Part shown: positions 15,645 through 25,235 of the stretch, piece after piece | How positions within the stretch are numbered: position 1 is the first letter of the stretch | How the letters are laid out: each line of letters begins with the position of its first letter | NCBI GenBank assembly: GCA_964651245.1 | Contig: CAZYVI010000016.1 | Span: 1-64,000 of the forward strand | Length of the DNA: 64,000 nt | Reading direction: 5' to 3' | Origin: Avedoeria sp964651245 | Lineage (GTDB): Bacteria > Chloroflexota > Anaerolineae > Epilineales > Epilineaceae | The notes under the pieces: model-generated | What the model saw: only the letters and a program-made list of their open reading frames with translations | Database searches by the model: none | Told to the model about the DNA's origin: nothing | Made by a program: the position numbers and the translations under genes

Positions 15645-18600
15645 TCAGGGCCGCCGGCGCGGCCAGTCCAGGTTGGCGCATGCGATCGTGCGGGCCACGG
15701 CGGCGTAGATGCCGGCCAGCTGGGATGGGTCCGGTGCCTCGAAGAAGTCGCCCGGGCTCGTGGCCAACTGCGTGAGCAGCGCGTAGTCGAGCTCGGTCGG
15801 GCTGCCGAGCCCGATCACGAAGAGCCGCGCCACCTGGGACTTGACCCGATCGGCCTGGACCACGATCGCGGCGTCGTCGATCTCGCTCTCGCCGTCGGTG
15901 AGCAGGACGACGGCCCGGGTGTGGTCCGGCGCGGCGCTCGGCCCGGTGAGCTCGTCGTACGCGGCGCTGAGACCGAGGTCGAGCCGCGTGCCAGCCGCTG
16001 TCTGCAGGCCGGCCAACTGGGTGAGCAGGAGCGCCTGGTCGCCGGTCATCGGCTGCACCAGGGTCGCCTCGCGGTTGAAGGCCACGATCGAGGCGCGGTC
16101 GCTGGGTCGCATCCGCTCGATGAGGGCCGCCGCCGCCGACACCGCCGCCGCCAGGCGCGTCGGACCGCCCTCGTGCACCGGCTCGGCCATGCTGCCCGAG
16201 TTGTCCATGACGATGACGACGTCGGTGGCGATGTCGGCCGACTCGCACGACTGGCGCAGCGTGATGGGCAGGTAGACCGGCACGGGGATCGCTGTCGCGG
16301 TCGGGCGCGGCGTCACGGTCGGCAGCGGCGTGAAGGTCGGGGTGACCGTGGGCTCGACGTCGAGCACCGCCACGATCGGGACCGGAAAGCGCAGCTGTCC
16401 TGGCCGGGCGAGCCCGTCGACGAACACGGCGTGGGCCTCGACGTTCGTGGGCCGCTGGCCGCGCGCGAGGGGCTCGACGGTATAGGCGAGTCGGACGCCG
16501 CCGAACGGCACGTCGACGAGGTCCCAGCGCAGCGTGCGGCCGGCGACGACGGGCGCCGGGCCCGCCACGGACGCGACATAACGCATGTCGGCCGGCAGCT
16601 CGTCGGTGATCGAGAGCGACCGGGCGAGGACGTCGGCTGTCAGCCGGTTGGCGATCTCGGTGTAGATGGCGGTCAGGGTGTCGGCCGAGGCGGCGATGTA
16701 GGCGTCCTCGGGCGTCGAGGCGGCCAGCGTCATGACCATCGGATCGACCTCGCCGAAGCCGATCGTGAAGATCTGGGCGCCGGCCTGCTTGGCGGCCGCC
16801 GCCGCCAGCAACGTCTCGTCCGGGCCGCGGCTCGGCCGCCCGTCGGTCAACACGATGACGACGGGCTTGGCGTCGTCGCGGCCCCGCGGCCCGAACAGCT
16901 CGGCCGCCGCCGCCTCGATGGCCTGGGCGATATCGGTGCCGCCGAGCGGCTGGAGGGCCGCGATGGCCGCCCGCGCGGCCGAGGGATCGTTCGTCAGCGG
17001 CTGGACCAGCGCGGCCGTGTTGTTGAAGGCCACCACCGCCACCCGGTCTTCGGCGAGGTCGATCGCGTCCAGGAAGGCCGTCGCCGCCGCGCGCGTGGCC
17101 GTGATGCCGTTGCCCTCGGTCATCGAGAACGAGCGATCGATGGCCAGCACGATGTCCGCCCGGGGCAGGGTGTTGGGGCACTCGCCGCCGACGAGCAGCT
17201 CGACCGTGACCTGGCCGCCAAGCCGCAGGCTGGCCGGCGCGGCGCGCTTGTCGCCCCGCACCCGGCACGCCCCGCCGCGCGCTTGCGGCGGCTCGCCGCT
17301 GCCGTCCGGATCGCGCTCCCAGACGCGCACGGTGTGGCCGGCGCGGTCGAGGGTGTAGACGCGCCCGGCGCCGTCGACGGTCAGGTCGACGATGTCGGTG
17401 CCGCTGGCCGAGAACGCGCCGGCGTCCCAGGCCGAGCGGGCAACGCCGTCCGCGGCCAGCTTCCAGACCAGGCCCTCGGTCGTCAGCACGTACAGCGCGC
17501 CCGCGGCGTCGACGCTGACGCGGGTCGGCACGCCGTCGATCGGCCAGCGGGCGATGCGCGCGCCGGCCTCGAATACGTCGACGGTGTGCCCGGTGCGGTT
17601 CACGGCGTACAGCCGTTCCGGCTGACCCGCGGCCGCTGGGCGGCGCGCCACGTCCCAGTACAGCTGCCAGGGCTCGTCGGCCGCCAACAGTGGGAAGCCG
17701 CCCGCCGGGCGGAGCGTCGTCGTCAAGCCGACGTCGCGGGCCATGGCGTAGGCGCCGTCTGCCGCGCTCAGTCGGGTGTCGTCGGCCTGCAGCGACAGGC
17801 CGGTGACCCACCAGCGCCGGCCGGTCGGCCCGAGCTGCAGCGTGGCCTCGACGGCGCCCGCCGCGGTGAGCCGATGGAGGCGGCTCAGCTCCGCCGTCAC
17901 CAGCCGCCCATCGCGCTGGACGCCCAGGTCGACCGCCGGCTGCGGCAGCGCCAGCTGGCCGCCGGCGCGGCCGTCGGCGCCGAACCACTGCGCCCGGGGC
18001 CAGGCGTCGGCGACCCAGATCGCCCCGTCCGGCGCGGCGGTGATCGCCGCCGGCTGGTGGAGACGCCCCAGCGGGTAGCCGGTCAGCCGCCACGGCGTCG
18101 CCACCGCGCCCTCGCGCGGCCGCCACGGGAAGCGGACGATGCCGTGGAACTGCGTGCTCGGTCGGGCCGACGAGGCGTAGACGCCGAACGCCGACGCCAC
18201 CGCCAACCCCTGCAGGCCGTCGTAGTACAGCGCCGCCGTCGAAGCGGCCTTGCCGCTCTCGAACCAGTAGACGACGTCGCTGGCCATGATGTAGAGATCG
18301 CCGCGCTCGTCGAGCGCCGCCTCGAGCGGCGGCCGCGGCACGGCCTGGCGCGCCACCTCGCGTCCGGTGGCGTCGTGCACCGTCACGAGGTTGGCGCCCG
18401 TCTGGGCGACGACCAGCCGGCCGTCGGGCGCGAACGAAACACCGGTCGGCCGCGCCAGGCCTGACAACCGCGCCACGGCGTTCGCGGTCGCGTCGAACAC
18501 CGTGACCGTCCCCCGCTCTGGCTGGCTGACGGCGACGCGCCCGGCGGCCGCGGCCACGCCCCAAGGCGACTGCAGCTCCTCGGAGCGCCACTGCGCCACC

Positions 18601-19031
18601 GGGGCGCCGGAGGCGTCGAACACGAGCACGGCCGGCCGGCCCGGATCGGTGACGTACACCCGCTCGCCGCTCGCCGCGACGTCGCGCGGGGCGCGGAAGT
18701 CGGCGTCGCCGCCCCCGCGCTGTCCCCACGCCGACACGAACGCGCCGTCGGTCGTGAACGACTGCACCCGGCCGTTGCCACGGTCGACGACCCAGACCCG
18801 ACCCGCCGCCAGGTCTACGCCGCCCGGGTCGAGCAACGACCCGGGTGCACCGACGCCCTCGCCCAGCCAGGTGTCGACCAGGCGGTAGGACTCGGGCAGG
18901 TTCGGGCCCTGGGCCCGGGCCGCGCCGCCCGCCAGCCGCACGGCCAGCACGCCGAGGCCGAGCAAGGCTGCGGCGGCGACGGACGTGCCGGCGCGTCGGC
19001 GGGCCGTGGTCGTGGATCGGACGTGGCGCAT
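15645..19031 (-). CDS. Secreted beta-propeller protein with two VWA domains
   Basis: The 1128-residue protein starts at the ATG at 19031, behind GGGAGG at a good distance. A signal peptide (RRR..., hydrophobic to about 38, ending ARA) is followed by NHL-like propeller repeats (about 45-590), the strand pair C-R-V-R...LGGQVTVEL...C, VWA1 (about 625-790; metal site DRSFS, GGTD, TDGR), a beta-sandwich (ITDELPADMRYV...), a TPTFTPLPTVTP linker with YLPI, and VWA2 (about 940-1115; DNSGS, AGTR, TDGE). All metal-site (MIDAS) residues are present in both VWA domains. It is probably an exported adhesion or scaffold protein; the ligand is unknown. Last of four VWA genes in the same direction, 122 bp after the previous one. 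Confidence 0.85.
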   Translation of the reverse strand: MRHVRSTTTARRRAGTSVAAAALLGLGVLAVRLAGGAARAQGPNLPESYRLVDTWLGEGVGAPGSLLDPGGVDLAAGRVWVVDRGNGRVQSFTTDGAFVSAWGQRGGGDADFRAPRDVAASGERVYVTDPGRPAVLVFDASGAPVAQWRSEELQSPWGVAAAAGRVAVSQPERGTVTVFDATANAVARLSGLARPTGVSFAPDGRLVVAQTGANLVTVHDATGREVARQAVPRPPLEAALDERGDLYIMASDVVYWFESGKAASTAALYYDGLQGLAVASAFGVYASSARPSTQFHGIVRFPWRPREGAVATPWRLTGYPLGRLHQPAAITAAPDGAIWVADAWPRAQWFGADGRAGGQLALPQPAVDLGVQRDGRLVTAELSRLHRLTAAGAVEATLQLGPTGRRWWVTGLSLQADDTRLSAADGAYAMARDVGLTTTLRPAGGFPLLAADEPWQLYWDVARRPAAAGQPERLYAVNRTGHTVDVFEAGARIARWPIDGVPTRVSVDAAGALYVLTTEGLVWKLAADGVARSAWDAGAFSASGTDIVDLTVDGAGRVYTLDRAGHTVRVWERDPDGSGEPPQARGGACRVRGDKRAAPASLRLGGQVTVELLVGGECPNTLPRADIVLAIDRSFSMTEGNGITATRAAATAFLDAIDLAEDRVAVVAFNNTAALVQPLTNDPSAARAAIAALQPLGGTDIAQAIEAAAAELFGPRGRDDAKPVVIVLTDGRPSRGPDETLLAAAAAKQAGAQIFTIGFGEVDPMVMTLAASTPEDAYIAASADTLTAIYTEIANRLTADVLARSLSITDELPADMRYVASVAGPAPVVAGRTLRWDLVDVPFGGVRLAYTVEPLARGQRPTNVEAHAVFVDGLARPGQLRFPVPIVAVLDVEPTVTPTFTPLPTVTPRPTATAIPVPVYLPITLRQSCESADIATDVVIVMDNSGSMAEPVHEGGPTRLAAAVSAAAALIERMRPSDRASIVAFNREATLVQPMTGDQALLLTQLAGLQTAAGTRLDLGLSAAYDELTGPSAAPDHTRAVVLLTDGESEIDDAAIVVQADRVKSQVARLFVIGLGSPTELDYALLTQLATSPGDFFEAPDPSQLAGIYAAVARTIACANLDWPRRRP

Positions 19032-19153
19032 GTCAGAGCCTCCCACCCCGCAGGGTGCGCGCAAGTCGGCAGTTGGGAGCGCGGCCGAGCGACCGCCACC
19101 GGCCGACGCAGAGTCTATCGACACCACCGCGGCCGAGCCAGGTTCAGGGCGGG

Positions 19154-22100
19154 CTACGGCGTCCGGCGGTCGCACGGCAGATCGCGGGCGATGGAACGGA
19201 AGATGCGCTCGAGGTCCTCGGCGTCCGGCGCGAGCAGCAGCTGCGTGGGTCGCGAGGCCACCCGCTGCAGCAGCGCCGCGTCGACGTCGTCGCCGAGGCC
19301 GATGGCGTACACCTCGGCGCCGGTCGCGCGCAGCGCGGCGGCCTGGGCGGCCACCGCGTCGGCCGTCGTGCCCGTCGGGCGTCCGTCCGTCAAGACGACG
19401 GCGGCGCGCAGGACGTCCGAGCCGCTCGGGCCGCCGGCCAGCGCGGCGGCGGCACTCACCAGACCGAGGTCGAGGCGCGTGCCGGCGCCGACCTGGAGGC
19501 CCGCGAGCGCCGCGTCCAGCCGGCCGCGGTCGGCGGTGAACGGCTGGGCGAGCCGCGCCGTGTGGTCGAACTGGACCAGCGCGGCCTCGTCGCGGCCGAG
19601 CTCGAGGGCGTCCAGCAGCGTCCGCGCCGCGGCCACGGCCGCCTCGAGCTTCGTCCGGCCGGCGCGGGTCAGGGCGGTCATGCTCGACGACGTGTCGAGG
19701 GCGAGTACGACGGCCAGCCGCGCGCGGGTCGGCTCGCAGCCGCGCGCCGCGACCGGCAGATAGATCGGCCGCGGCACCGGCGTCGGTCGGGGCGTCCCCG
19801 TCGTCGTCGGCGTCGCGGTGGGCGTCGCGCTCGGGCGCGCCGTCGTCGTTGCGGTCGGGGCCACGACCTCGACGACCGGCACCGGGAACACGACGCGCCC
19901 CGGCGCGCCGAGGCCGTCGTTGCCCTCGGCCACCGCGACGACGTTCGTCGGATGGACGCCGGTCTCGGTCGGCTCGAGCTCGTAGCGCAGCTCAGTCCCG
20001 GTGAGCGGCACGTCGGCCAGTCGCCAGACGAGCCGCGGGCCGTCGATGGCGGGTGCCGGTTGGCCGGAGCCGTCGACGTAGCGCATGTTGGCGGGCACCT
20101 CGTCGACGACGGTGACGCTGCGGAACAGCACGCTGGCGGCGAGACGCTCGGCGATGCCGCGGTAGATGGCCTCAAGCGCCGCCGCGTCCGGCGCGAACGC
20201 GTAGTCGCCGGGCGACGAGGCCAGGTCGCGCAGCAGCGGCTCGTTGACGCCCGCGCCGAAGCCGACGGTGAAGATGCGCCCGCCCTCGAGCTTGGTGAGC
20301 TCCGCCTCGCGCTGCGCCGTCTGCGCGTCCGAGCCGCCGTCGGTCAGCAGCACGACCACCGCGTTCGCCTGTGGCCGCCGGCGTGGACCGGTGAGTTCCT
20401 GGCGGGCCGCCGTCAGGGCGCGCGCGATATCGGTGCCACCGCCGGCCTGGAGGCCGGCCACCGCCGCGACCACGGCCGCCGGGTTCGACGTCAGCGGCAC
20501 CTCGAGCGTGGCGTCCTGGTTGAACGCCACCAGGGCTGTCCGCGCCTCGACGACATCGATCGCGGCCAGGAACGCCGTGGCCGCGGCCTTGGCGGCGTCC
20601 AACTTGGCGCCGATCATCGAGCCCGAGACGTCGAGAACGAGGACGATGTCGGTCGCCGACCGCACCGGCGGGCAGTCGCCGTCGATCTGCAGCGTGACCG
20701 TGGTGCGCTCGCCGAGGACGAGCCGGGTCGGCAGCGCCCGCTTGTCGCCGCGGGGCGCGCAGCGGGGCTCGAACGACGGCACGTCGCCCGGCGCGGCGGC
20801 CGGATCCGGCTGCCACACGGTCACCTCGTCGGCGGCGCTGTCGACGACGACGACCCGGCCCCGGGCGTCGACCGTGAGGTCGGTCGGCGTCGACGGTGCG
20901 CCGTCGCGCGCGACGCGCCACACGGCGCGCAGCGCACCGCTGTCGTCGTAGCGCCACACCCAGCCGTGACGGTTGAGCACGTAACCGTTGCCCGCGTCGT
21001 CCGAGGCCACCCGCAGCGGCTGGCCGGGCACCGTCCACGCCGACTCAAGCCCGAAGTCACCGCCGCGGCGCCATTCGATCGTGCCCGCGGTCCGGTTCAC
21101 GACCCACCAGCCCCCAGGTCGAGGCGCGAGGTCCCACAGCGCCGTGAACACGCCGGGCGCCGACTGGAACGAGGTCGACCCTGCCGGCCCGCCGCCGGCG
21201 TCGAACCGCTCGAGGCGCTGCCGGCCGACGTCGAGAACCGTCGCCGCGCCGTCGGCCGCGTCGACGTGGAGGGCCCGCGCCCACGGCACGCCCCCCGTCG
21301 CCGGCAGCGGCGCGCGCCAGCGCAGCGAGCCGTCGGTGCCGATCCGCTCCACCTGCGCGTCGCGGACCACGACCACGCCGTCGGCCGTCGCGGCGACGTC
21401 GTTGACGTCGCCGATCGGCGCCTGGTCGACCGGTTGCCCGTCGAGGTCGTAGTGCTGCGCGCGGCGCCATCGGTCCACGATCCGGAGCCCGTCGCGCCCG
21501 GCGACGAGCATCGGCTGGTCCAGCAGGCCGAGCGGCACGGGCACCGTGCCCCACTCGTCGATCAGCTGCGTCCCGCGCCACACCCGGACCCCGTGCAGCG
21601 GCCGGGTGTCGTCGCGCAGCGACGTGAACACCGTGCCGTCGGCCGCGACGGCGACGCCGGCGATGCCCGCAGCCGGCAGCCGCGCCATCCGCGCCGGCAG
21701 GCCGGGCGACGTGTCGCGACTGACGGCCGCGTCTGGCCGGCCAGCAGCGCCCGACTCGGTCGACCAGAGCGTGCCGTTGGGCGCCACGACCACGTCGTGG
21801 ACGGCGGCGCCCAGCGGACCGCTCGAGTCGATGGCGACGCCCGCGGCGTCGAACACCGAGAGCCGCTGGTTGCCCGTGTTGGCGACGACGATGCGCCCGT
21901 CCGGCAGCACCGCCAACCCCTCGGGACGGTTGAGCGCGTCCCCGCCGCCGAACACGCCCCACGTCGCGCGCCGCTCGCCGCCGGCGCCGAAGACGGCGAT
22001 GCGGCTGGCGCGGTTCTCGCTGACGAACACGGTCCGTCCGTCGGGCGAGGTGGCCACGCCCCACGGGCCCGCCAGGCCGCTCCAGGCGCCCCGGTAGACA

Positions 22101-22513
22101 CCGTCGATGCTGAAGACGGCGACGCGCTCGTTGCCCGTGTCGGCCACGAAGACGCGGCCACCGCTCAGCGCCACGCCGCGCGGGTTGGCCAGCGCCTCGG
22201 GCGCCGCGTCGCCGCCGATCGTCCGGACGAACCCGCCGGCGCGGTCGAACACCTGAACGCGGTCGTTGCCGCTGTCGACGACGAGCACGAGGTCGTCGAA
22301 CGGGTCGACGGCGATACCGCTGGGCGACTCGAACGCCGTGGGGGGCAGCGGCAGCGCCGCCGACGGCCAGGTGGCGGCGAGGCGCCATCCCTCCCGTGCT
22401 TGCGCCGACGAACCGACCGGCCGGGCCCCCGCGGGGGCCCGGCCGGTCGTGACGGCAAGCGCGGCGAGAAGGAGGATCGGTCCGGCTGCGCGCCGGCGAC
22501 GCCCCGCCGTCAT
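19154..22513 (-). CDS. Secreted beta-propeller protein with two VWA domains (paralogue)
   Basis: The 1119-residue paralogue has the same order as its neighbour: signal peptide (RRRR, hydrophobic, cleavage near SSAQA), NHL repeats from about 60 (SGIAVDPFDDLVLVVDSGNDR and similar) to about 575, the Cys-bracketed strand pair (CAPRGDKRALP...LGERTTVTL...C), VWA1 (about 620-790; DVSGS, GGTD, TDGG), sandwich, linker with IYLPV, VWA2 (about 935-1105; DTSSS, AGTR, TDGR). The MIDAS residues are intact. The ATG at 22513 is 13 bp after the upstream stop, so the genes are likely co-transcribed. A perfect 34-bp palindrome lies within its signal-peptide region at 22415-22448. The function beyond a surface protein is unknown. 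Confidence 0.85.
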   Translation of the reverse strand: MTAGRRRRAAGPILLLAALAVTTGRAPAGARPVGSSAQAREGWRLAATWPSAALPLPPTAFESPSGIAVDPFDDLVLVVDSGNDRVQVFDRAGGFVRTIGGDAAPEALANPRGVALSGGRVFVADTGNERVAVFSIDGVYRGAWSGLAGPWGVATSPDGRTVFVSENRASRIAVFGAGGERRATWGVFGGGDALNRPEGLAVLPDGRIVVANTGNQRLSVFDAAGVAIDSSGPLGAAVHDVVVAPNGTLWSTESGAAGRPDAAVSRDTSPGLPARMARLPAAGIAGVAVAADGTVFTSLRDDTRPLHGVRVWRGTQLIDEWGTVPVPLGLLDQPMLVAGRDGLRIVDRWRRAQHYDLDGQPVDQAPIGDVNDVAATADGVVVVRDAQVERIGTDGSLRWRAPLPATGGVPWARALHVDAADGAATVLDVGRQRLERFDAGGGPAGSTSFQSAPGVFTALWDLAPRPGGWWVVNRTAGTIEWRRGGDFGLESAWTVPGQPLRVASDDAGNGYVLNRHGWVWRYDDSGALRAVWRVARDGAPSTPTDLTVDARGRVVVVDSAADEVTVWQPDPAAAPGDVPSFEPRCAPRGDKRALPTRLVLGERTTVTLQIDGDCPPVRSATDIVLVLDVSGSMIGAKLDAAKAAATAFLAAIDVVEARTALVAFNQDATLEVPLTSNPAAVVAAVAGLQAGGGTDIARALTAARQELTGPRRRPQANAVVVLLTDGGSDAQTAQREAELTKLEGGRIFTVGFGAGVNEPLLRDLASSPGDYAFAPDAAALEAIYRGIAERLAASVLFRSVTVVDEVPANMRYVDGSGQPAPAIDGPRLVWRLADVPLTGTELRYELEPTETGVHPTNVVAVAEGNDGLGAPGRVVFPVPVVEVVAPTATTTARPSATPTATPTTTGTPRPTPVPRPIYLPVAARGCEPTRARLAVVLALDTSSSMTALTRAGRTKLEAAVAAARTLLDALELGRDEAALVQFDHTARLAQPFTADRGRLDAALAGLQVGAGTRLDLGLVSAAAALAGGPSGSDVLRAAVVLTDGRPTGTTADAVAAQAAALRATGAEVYAIGLGDDVDAALLQRVASRPTQLLLAPDAEDLERIFRSIARDLPCDRRTP
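22415..22448. repeat. Perfect 34-bp palindrome inside a coding region
   Basis: Two 17-base arms (GACCGGCCGGGCCCCCG and its exact reverse complement) meet with no spacer. It lies 22-33 codons into the second VWA gene and 79 bases after the stop of the first. Its core CCCCCGCGGGGG is the same as in the palindrome after the fourth VWA gene. It may act as an attenuator or terminator for read-through from upstream. Confidence 0.85.
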
Positions 22514-22526
22514 CGGGTCGAGTGGC

Positions 22527-24854
22527 TCACGGCCGGTCGCGGGGGCACGGGATGAGCCGGGCGATGTCGCGGTAGATCAGCTCGAGGTCGTCGGTCGTCG
22601 GGGCGTGCCGGTAGTTCTCCGGCGTCGTCGCGATGGCCCGCAGCAGGTCGGCGTCGATGTCCGACTCGAGCCCCAGCCCGACCGTGAACACCGCCACGTC
22701 GGCGGCGCGCAGCTGGTCGGCCAGCTGCCGGACGCGCGCATCGTCGCCGTTGTTCACGCCGTCGGTGACCAGCACGATCGAGCGCGTGCTGCCCGGGCGC
22801 CGCCGCGGGCTGTCGAGCTCGTCGATCGCCGCCTGCAGGGCGCGATCGATGAACGTGCCCTGCGCTTGCAGCGACGGCACGCGGTCGAGCGCCGCGTCCA
22901 CCGCCGAGCGGTCGCCGGTCAGCGTGGTCATGACCGTCGCGTTGAGGTTGAAGGCGATCACCGCGGCCTGGTCGCCGCTGCCGTCGGCGTTCAACTTCAG
23001 CAGACCGACCAACGTCTTGCCCGCGACGATCGCCGCCTGAAGCTTCGACTGCGACCCGCCGGTGGTGCCGCTCATCGACGTCGAGTTGTCGACGACGATC
23101 GCCAGGTCGACGCGCTGCAGCTCCGGCGGACACGGGTCGACGGTCGCGGTTGGCGTCGGCTCGGGCCAGCTGCGAATCGCGATCGGGAAGTACCGCGCCT
23201 CGGGCGTCGGCGTGTCGGTCGGCGTGGCGGTCGGCGTGACGGTCGGCGTCGGGGTCGACGTCGGCGTCTGGGTCGGTGTGGGGGTAGGCGCCACCACGTC
23301 GATGAAGACCTGCGGGAAGACCGCCAACCCGTCCCCGCCCGTGGACTCGTGCCACTCGGCGGCGGCCAACTCGCTGACCGGCAGGCTGCCGGCGGCCAGC
23401 GGCCGGACCCGATAGGACATCGTCATCCGGCCGGTGACCGTCATGAGATCGGTCACCCGGATGCCGCTGCCCGGCGTGATCACCGAGTGCGCCCAGTGCC
23501 AGTTCGTCGTGGTCACGGGCAGCGACGGATGGACGCCCCACCACTCGGTGCGCGGGCCGCGCACGACCGAAGCGGGCGGGTTCGCCGCGCCGTCGAGCGC
23601 CATATCCGGCGCCACGGTGTCGTGCACGAGCAGTTGATCCATGCGCGTCGGAACGGCGGTTGAGAGCTCCTGCTGGTACAGCTCGAAGATCTGCTTGAGC
23701 TCGCGGGCGCTGAACGCGTAGCGGCCCTCGCTGGCGAGCTGGTCCAGGCGCCGGCGCCACGAGCCGCGACCCACGAACACGGTGACCACGTCGATGTCGT
23801 TGCCGACGCGGGCCCGCGCGAGGTCCCGCGAGCAGAACGCGCCGTCGGACAGCACCAGGATCACCTTGCGGCGCTCGCTGTCGGCGCCCTTGTTCTTGTT
23901 CGGCTTCAGGAGCTCGGTCTCCGCCTGACGGAGGCCGAGATCGACCCGCGACAGCCCCTGTCCGGTCAGCCGATTGCCCGAGGTCCCGACCCGCTTGCCC
24001 AACTCGCCGGTGTTGAGGCTGAGCAGCGTGCGTCCACGGTTGCCGAACGCGGCGAACCCGACGCGCAGCAGGCCGGAGTCCAGGTCCGCCTCGATCTGCG
24101 GATCGCGCAGGAACTCCTGCATGAACTTCGACACCTCGCGCAACAGGTCCTCGGTGCCGGCGGGCTCAGGTTCGGCCGGGCGGTTCGGACCGCCCGGCGA
24201 CATGTCCGTCGGCACGCTCGGCGGGCCGGGGTTCGTGTCGGGGGTCTTGGTCGGCGGCGCCTGATCGGGCGCCCACAGCGCGCCGAGGCGCGCGACGAGC
24301 GGTGCGGGCGGCACCGGGTCGGGCGGACCGCCGCGCGGCGTCGGCGTCACCCGCGGCGCCGGCGTGCCGGGCTCGATGCCGCCGCCGACCGGCGTCGTGA
24401 TGCAGCCCGGCGGCTCGCCGCGGTCCCGGCCCACGTTGTTGCCCCCGCCCGGTTCGCCGGGCTCGCCCGGCCCCGGCCCCGAGGTGGGGGCCGGCGGAGC
24501 CGGCTCCGACGGATCCGGCGTCGGCGGCGGCACCCGCGGCGTGGTCGTGGGCAGTTCGATGCTCGCGCGCTGGCGCGTCATCGAGTGCGACTCGTCCGCC
24601 AGGATCATGATGTCGATGGGCACGCGCTTGGCGACGCAGGTCTGCGTGAACACAAGCGTGACCTGCGTCGTCTGGCCGAGGATCAACTCGGTGGGATCCG
24701 CCGACTTGAAGGCACCGGCGGTGCACAGCGGCGCCTCCGGCGGCGCGCTGCCTCCTGGCTGGGCGAACGGCGCCGCGCGGGTCAGCGCGGCGAACGACAA
24801 GAACGCGACGGTCAGTGGGGCCAGAGCCAGCCCCCAGCGGCGGATACGGCGCAT
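22527..24854 (-). CDS. Secreted protein with two VWA domains and a Pro/Gly-rich insertion
   Basis: The 775-residue protein starts at the ATG at 24854 with AAGGAG 11 bases upstream. Signal peptide to about 35, then the Cys-bracketed strand pair (CTAGAFKSADP...LGQTTQVTL...C), VWA1 whose first strand DESHSMT (about 85) is followed by a 130-residue Pro/Gly/Thr-rich insertion before the rest of the domain (RVGFAAF, SDGAF), a sandwich domain, a TPTPTQTPTSTPTP linker, YFPI, and VWA2 (about 585-765; DNSTS, TDGV). In VWA1 the second-loop Thr is not apparent (TGQGLSRVDLG), so metal binding may be weakened. First gene of a leftward pair with the propeller paralogue. Its promoter has a TATAAT at 24985-24990. 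Confidence 0.83.
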   Translation of the reverse strand: MRRIRRWGLALAPLTVAFLSFAALTRAAPFAQPGGSAPPEAPLCTAGAFKSADPTELILGQTTQVTLVFTQTCVAKRVPIDIMILADESHSMTRQRASIELPTTTPRVPPPTPDPSEPAPPAPTSGPGPGEPGEPGGGNNVGRDRGEPPGCITTPVGGGIEPGTPAPRVTPTPRGGPPDPVPPAPLVARLGALWAPDQAPPTKTPDTNPGPPSVPTDMSPGGPNRPAEPEPAGTEDLLREVSKFMQEFLRDPQIEADLDSGLLRVGFAAFGNRGRTLLSLNTGELGKRVGTSGNRLTGQGLSRVDLGLRQAETELLKPNKNKGADSERRKVILVLSDGAFCSRDLARARVGNDIDVVTVFVGRGSWRRRLDQLASEGRYAFSARELKQIFELYQQELSTAVPTRMDQLLVHDTVAPDMALDGAANPPASVVRGPRTEWWGVHPSLPVTTTNWHWAHSVITPGSGIRVTDLMTVTGRMTMSYRVRPLAAGSLPVSELAAAEWHESTGGDGLAVFPQVFIDVVAPTPTPTQTPTSTPTPTVTPTATPTDTPTPEARYFPIAIRSWPEPTPTATVDPCPPELQRVDLAIVVDNSTSMSGTTGGSQSKLQAAIVAGKTLVGLLKLNADGSGDQAAVIAFNLNATVMTTLTGDRSAVDAALDRVPSLQAQGTFIDRALQAAIDELDSPRRRPGSTRSIVLVTDGVNNGDDARVRQLADQLRAADVAVFTVGLGLESDIDADLLRAIATTPENYRHAPTTDDLELIYRDIARLIPCPRDRP
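23199..23290 (-). repeat. Thr/Pro codon tandem repeat
   Basis: A degenerate 6-12-bp period of GTCGGCGT-type units encodes the PTPTQTPTSTPTP-like linker between sandwich and VWA2. Similar stretches occur in the other VWA genes near 16270, 19790, 25975 and 35470. Confidence 0.8.
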
Positions 24855-24984
24855 GTGATTCACGACTCCTTGTGGAGCGTCGTGCGCGCCGGCGCCGCAT
24901 CCCCCATCGACGGCGCCCCCCACGCGACGACGCATGCAAACGGCCGACCATCGTGTATAGGCCGGCCCCCCCTTCTAGCCACCC

Positions 24985-24990
24985 ATTATA
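24985..24990 (-). promoter_or_regulatory. -10 box for the 22527-24854 VWA gene
   Basis: A perfect TATAAT on the minus strand, about 130 bp before the ATG, in the 381-bp gap between VWA genes. No consensus -35 box is seen at 16-18 bp. The rest of this gap holds the palindrome at 25135 and nothing else I recognise. Confidence 0.55.
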
Positions 24991-25134
24991 GGCGGGTTGA
25001 CGGCCGGCGACCACCGGAGTTCTGCACATCAACTCCACACCTGTCCGCCGGCCGTCGCAGCGCGTGGTGAGAGGGGCGCAGCCCGACGAGCGCTCCGATG
25101 CGGCGCCGAGCCGGCGCCCGCGGCCGGAGAACGC

Positions 25135-25166
25135 GACGGCCGGTCCCCCGCGGGGGACCGGCCGTC
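25135..25166 (-). terminator. Perfect palindrome, likely terminator of the 25236-27167 VWA gene
   Basis: Two 16-base arms (GACGGCCGGTCCCCCG and its exact complement) form a very stable hairpin 70 bases after the stop codon. There is no T tract. Position and strength suggest transcript end formation; it could also block read-through into the next VWA gene. Confidence 0.6.
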
Positions 25167-25235
25167 GTCGTCATCGGCTGTGCGGGCGGGCGACGGCAGG
25201 CGCCGTGGGCGCCGCCGGGCTGCCCGTGTCGGACC

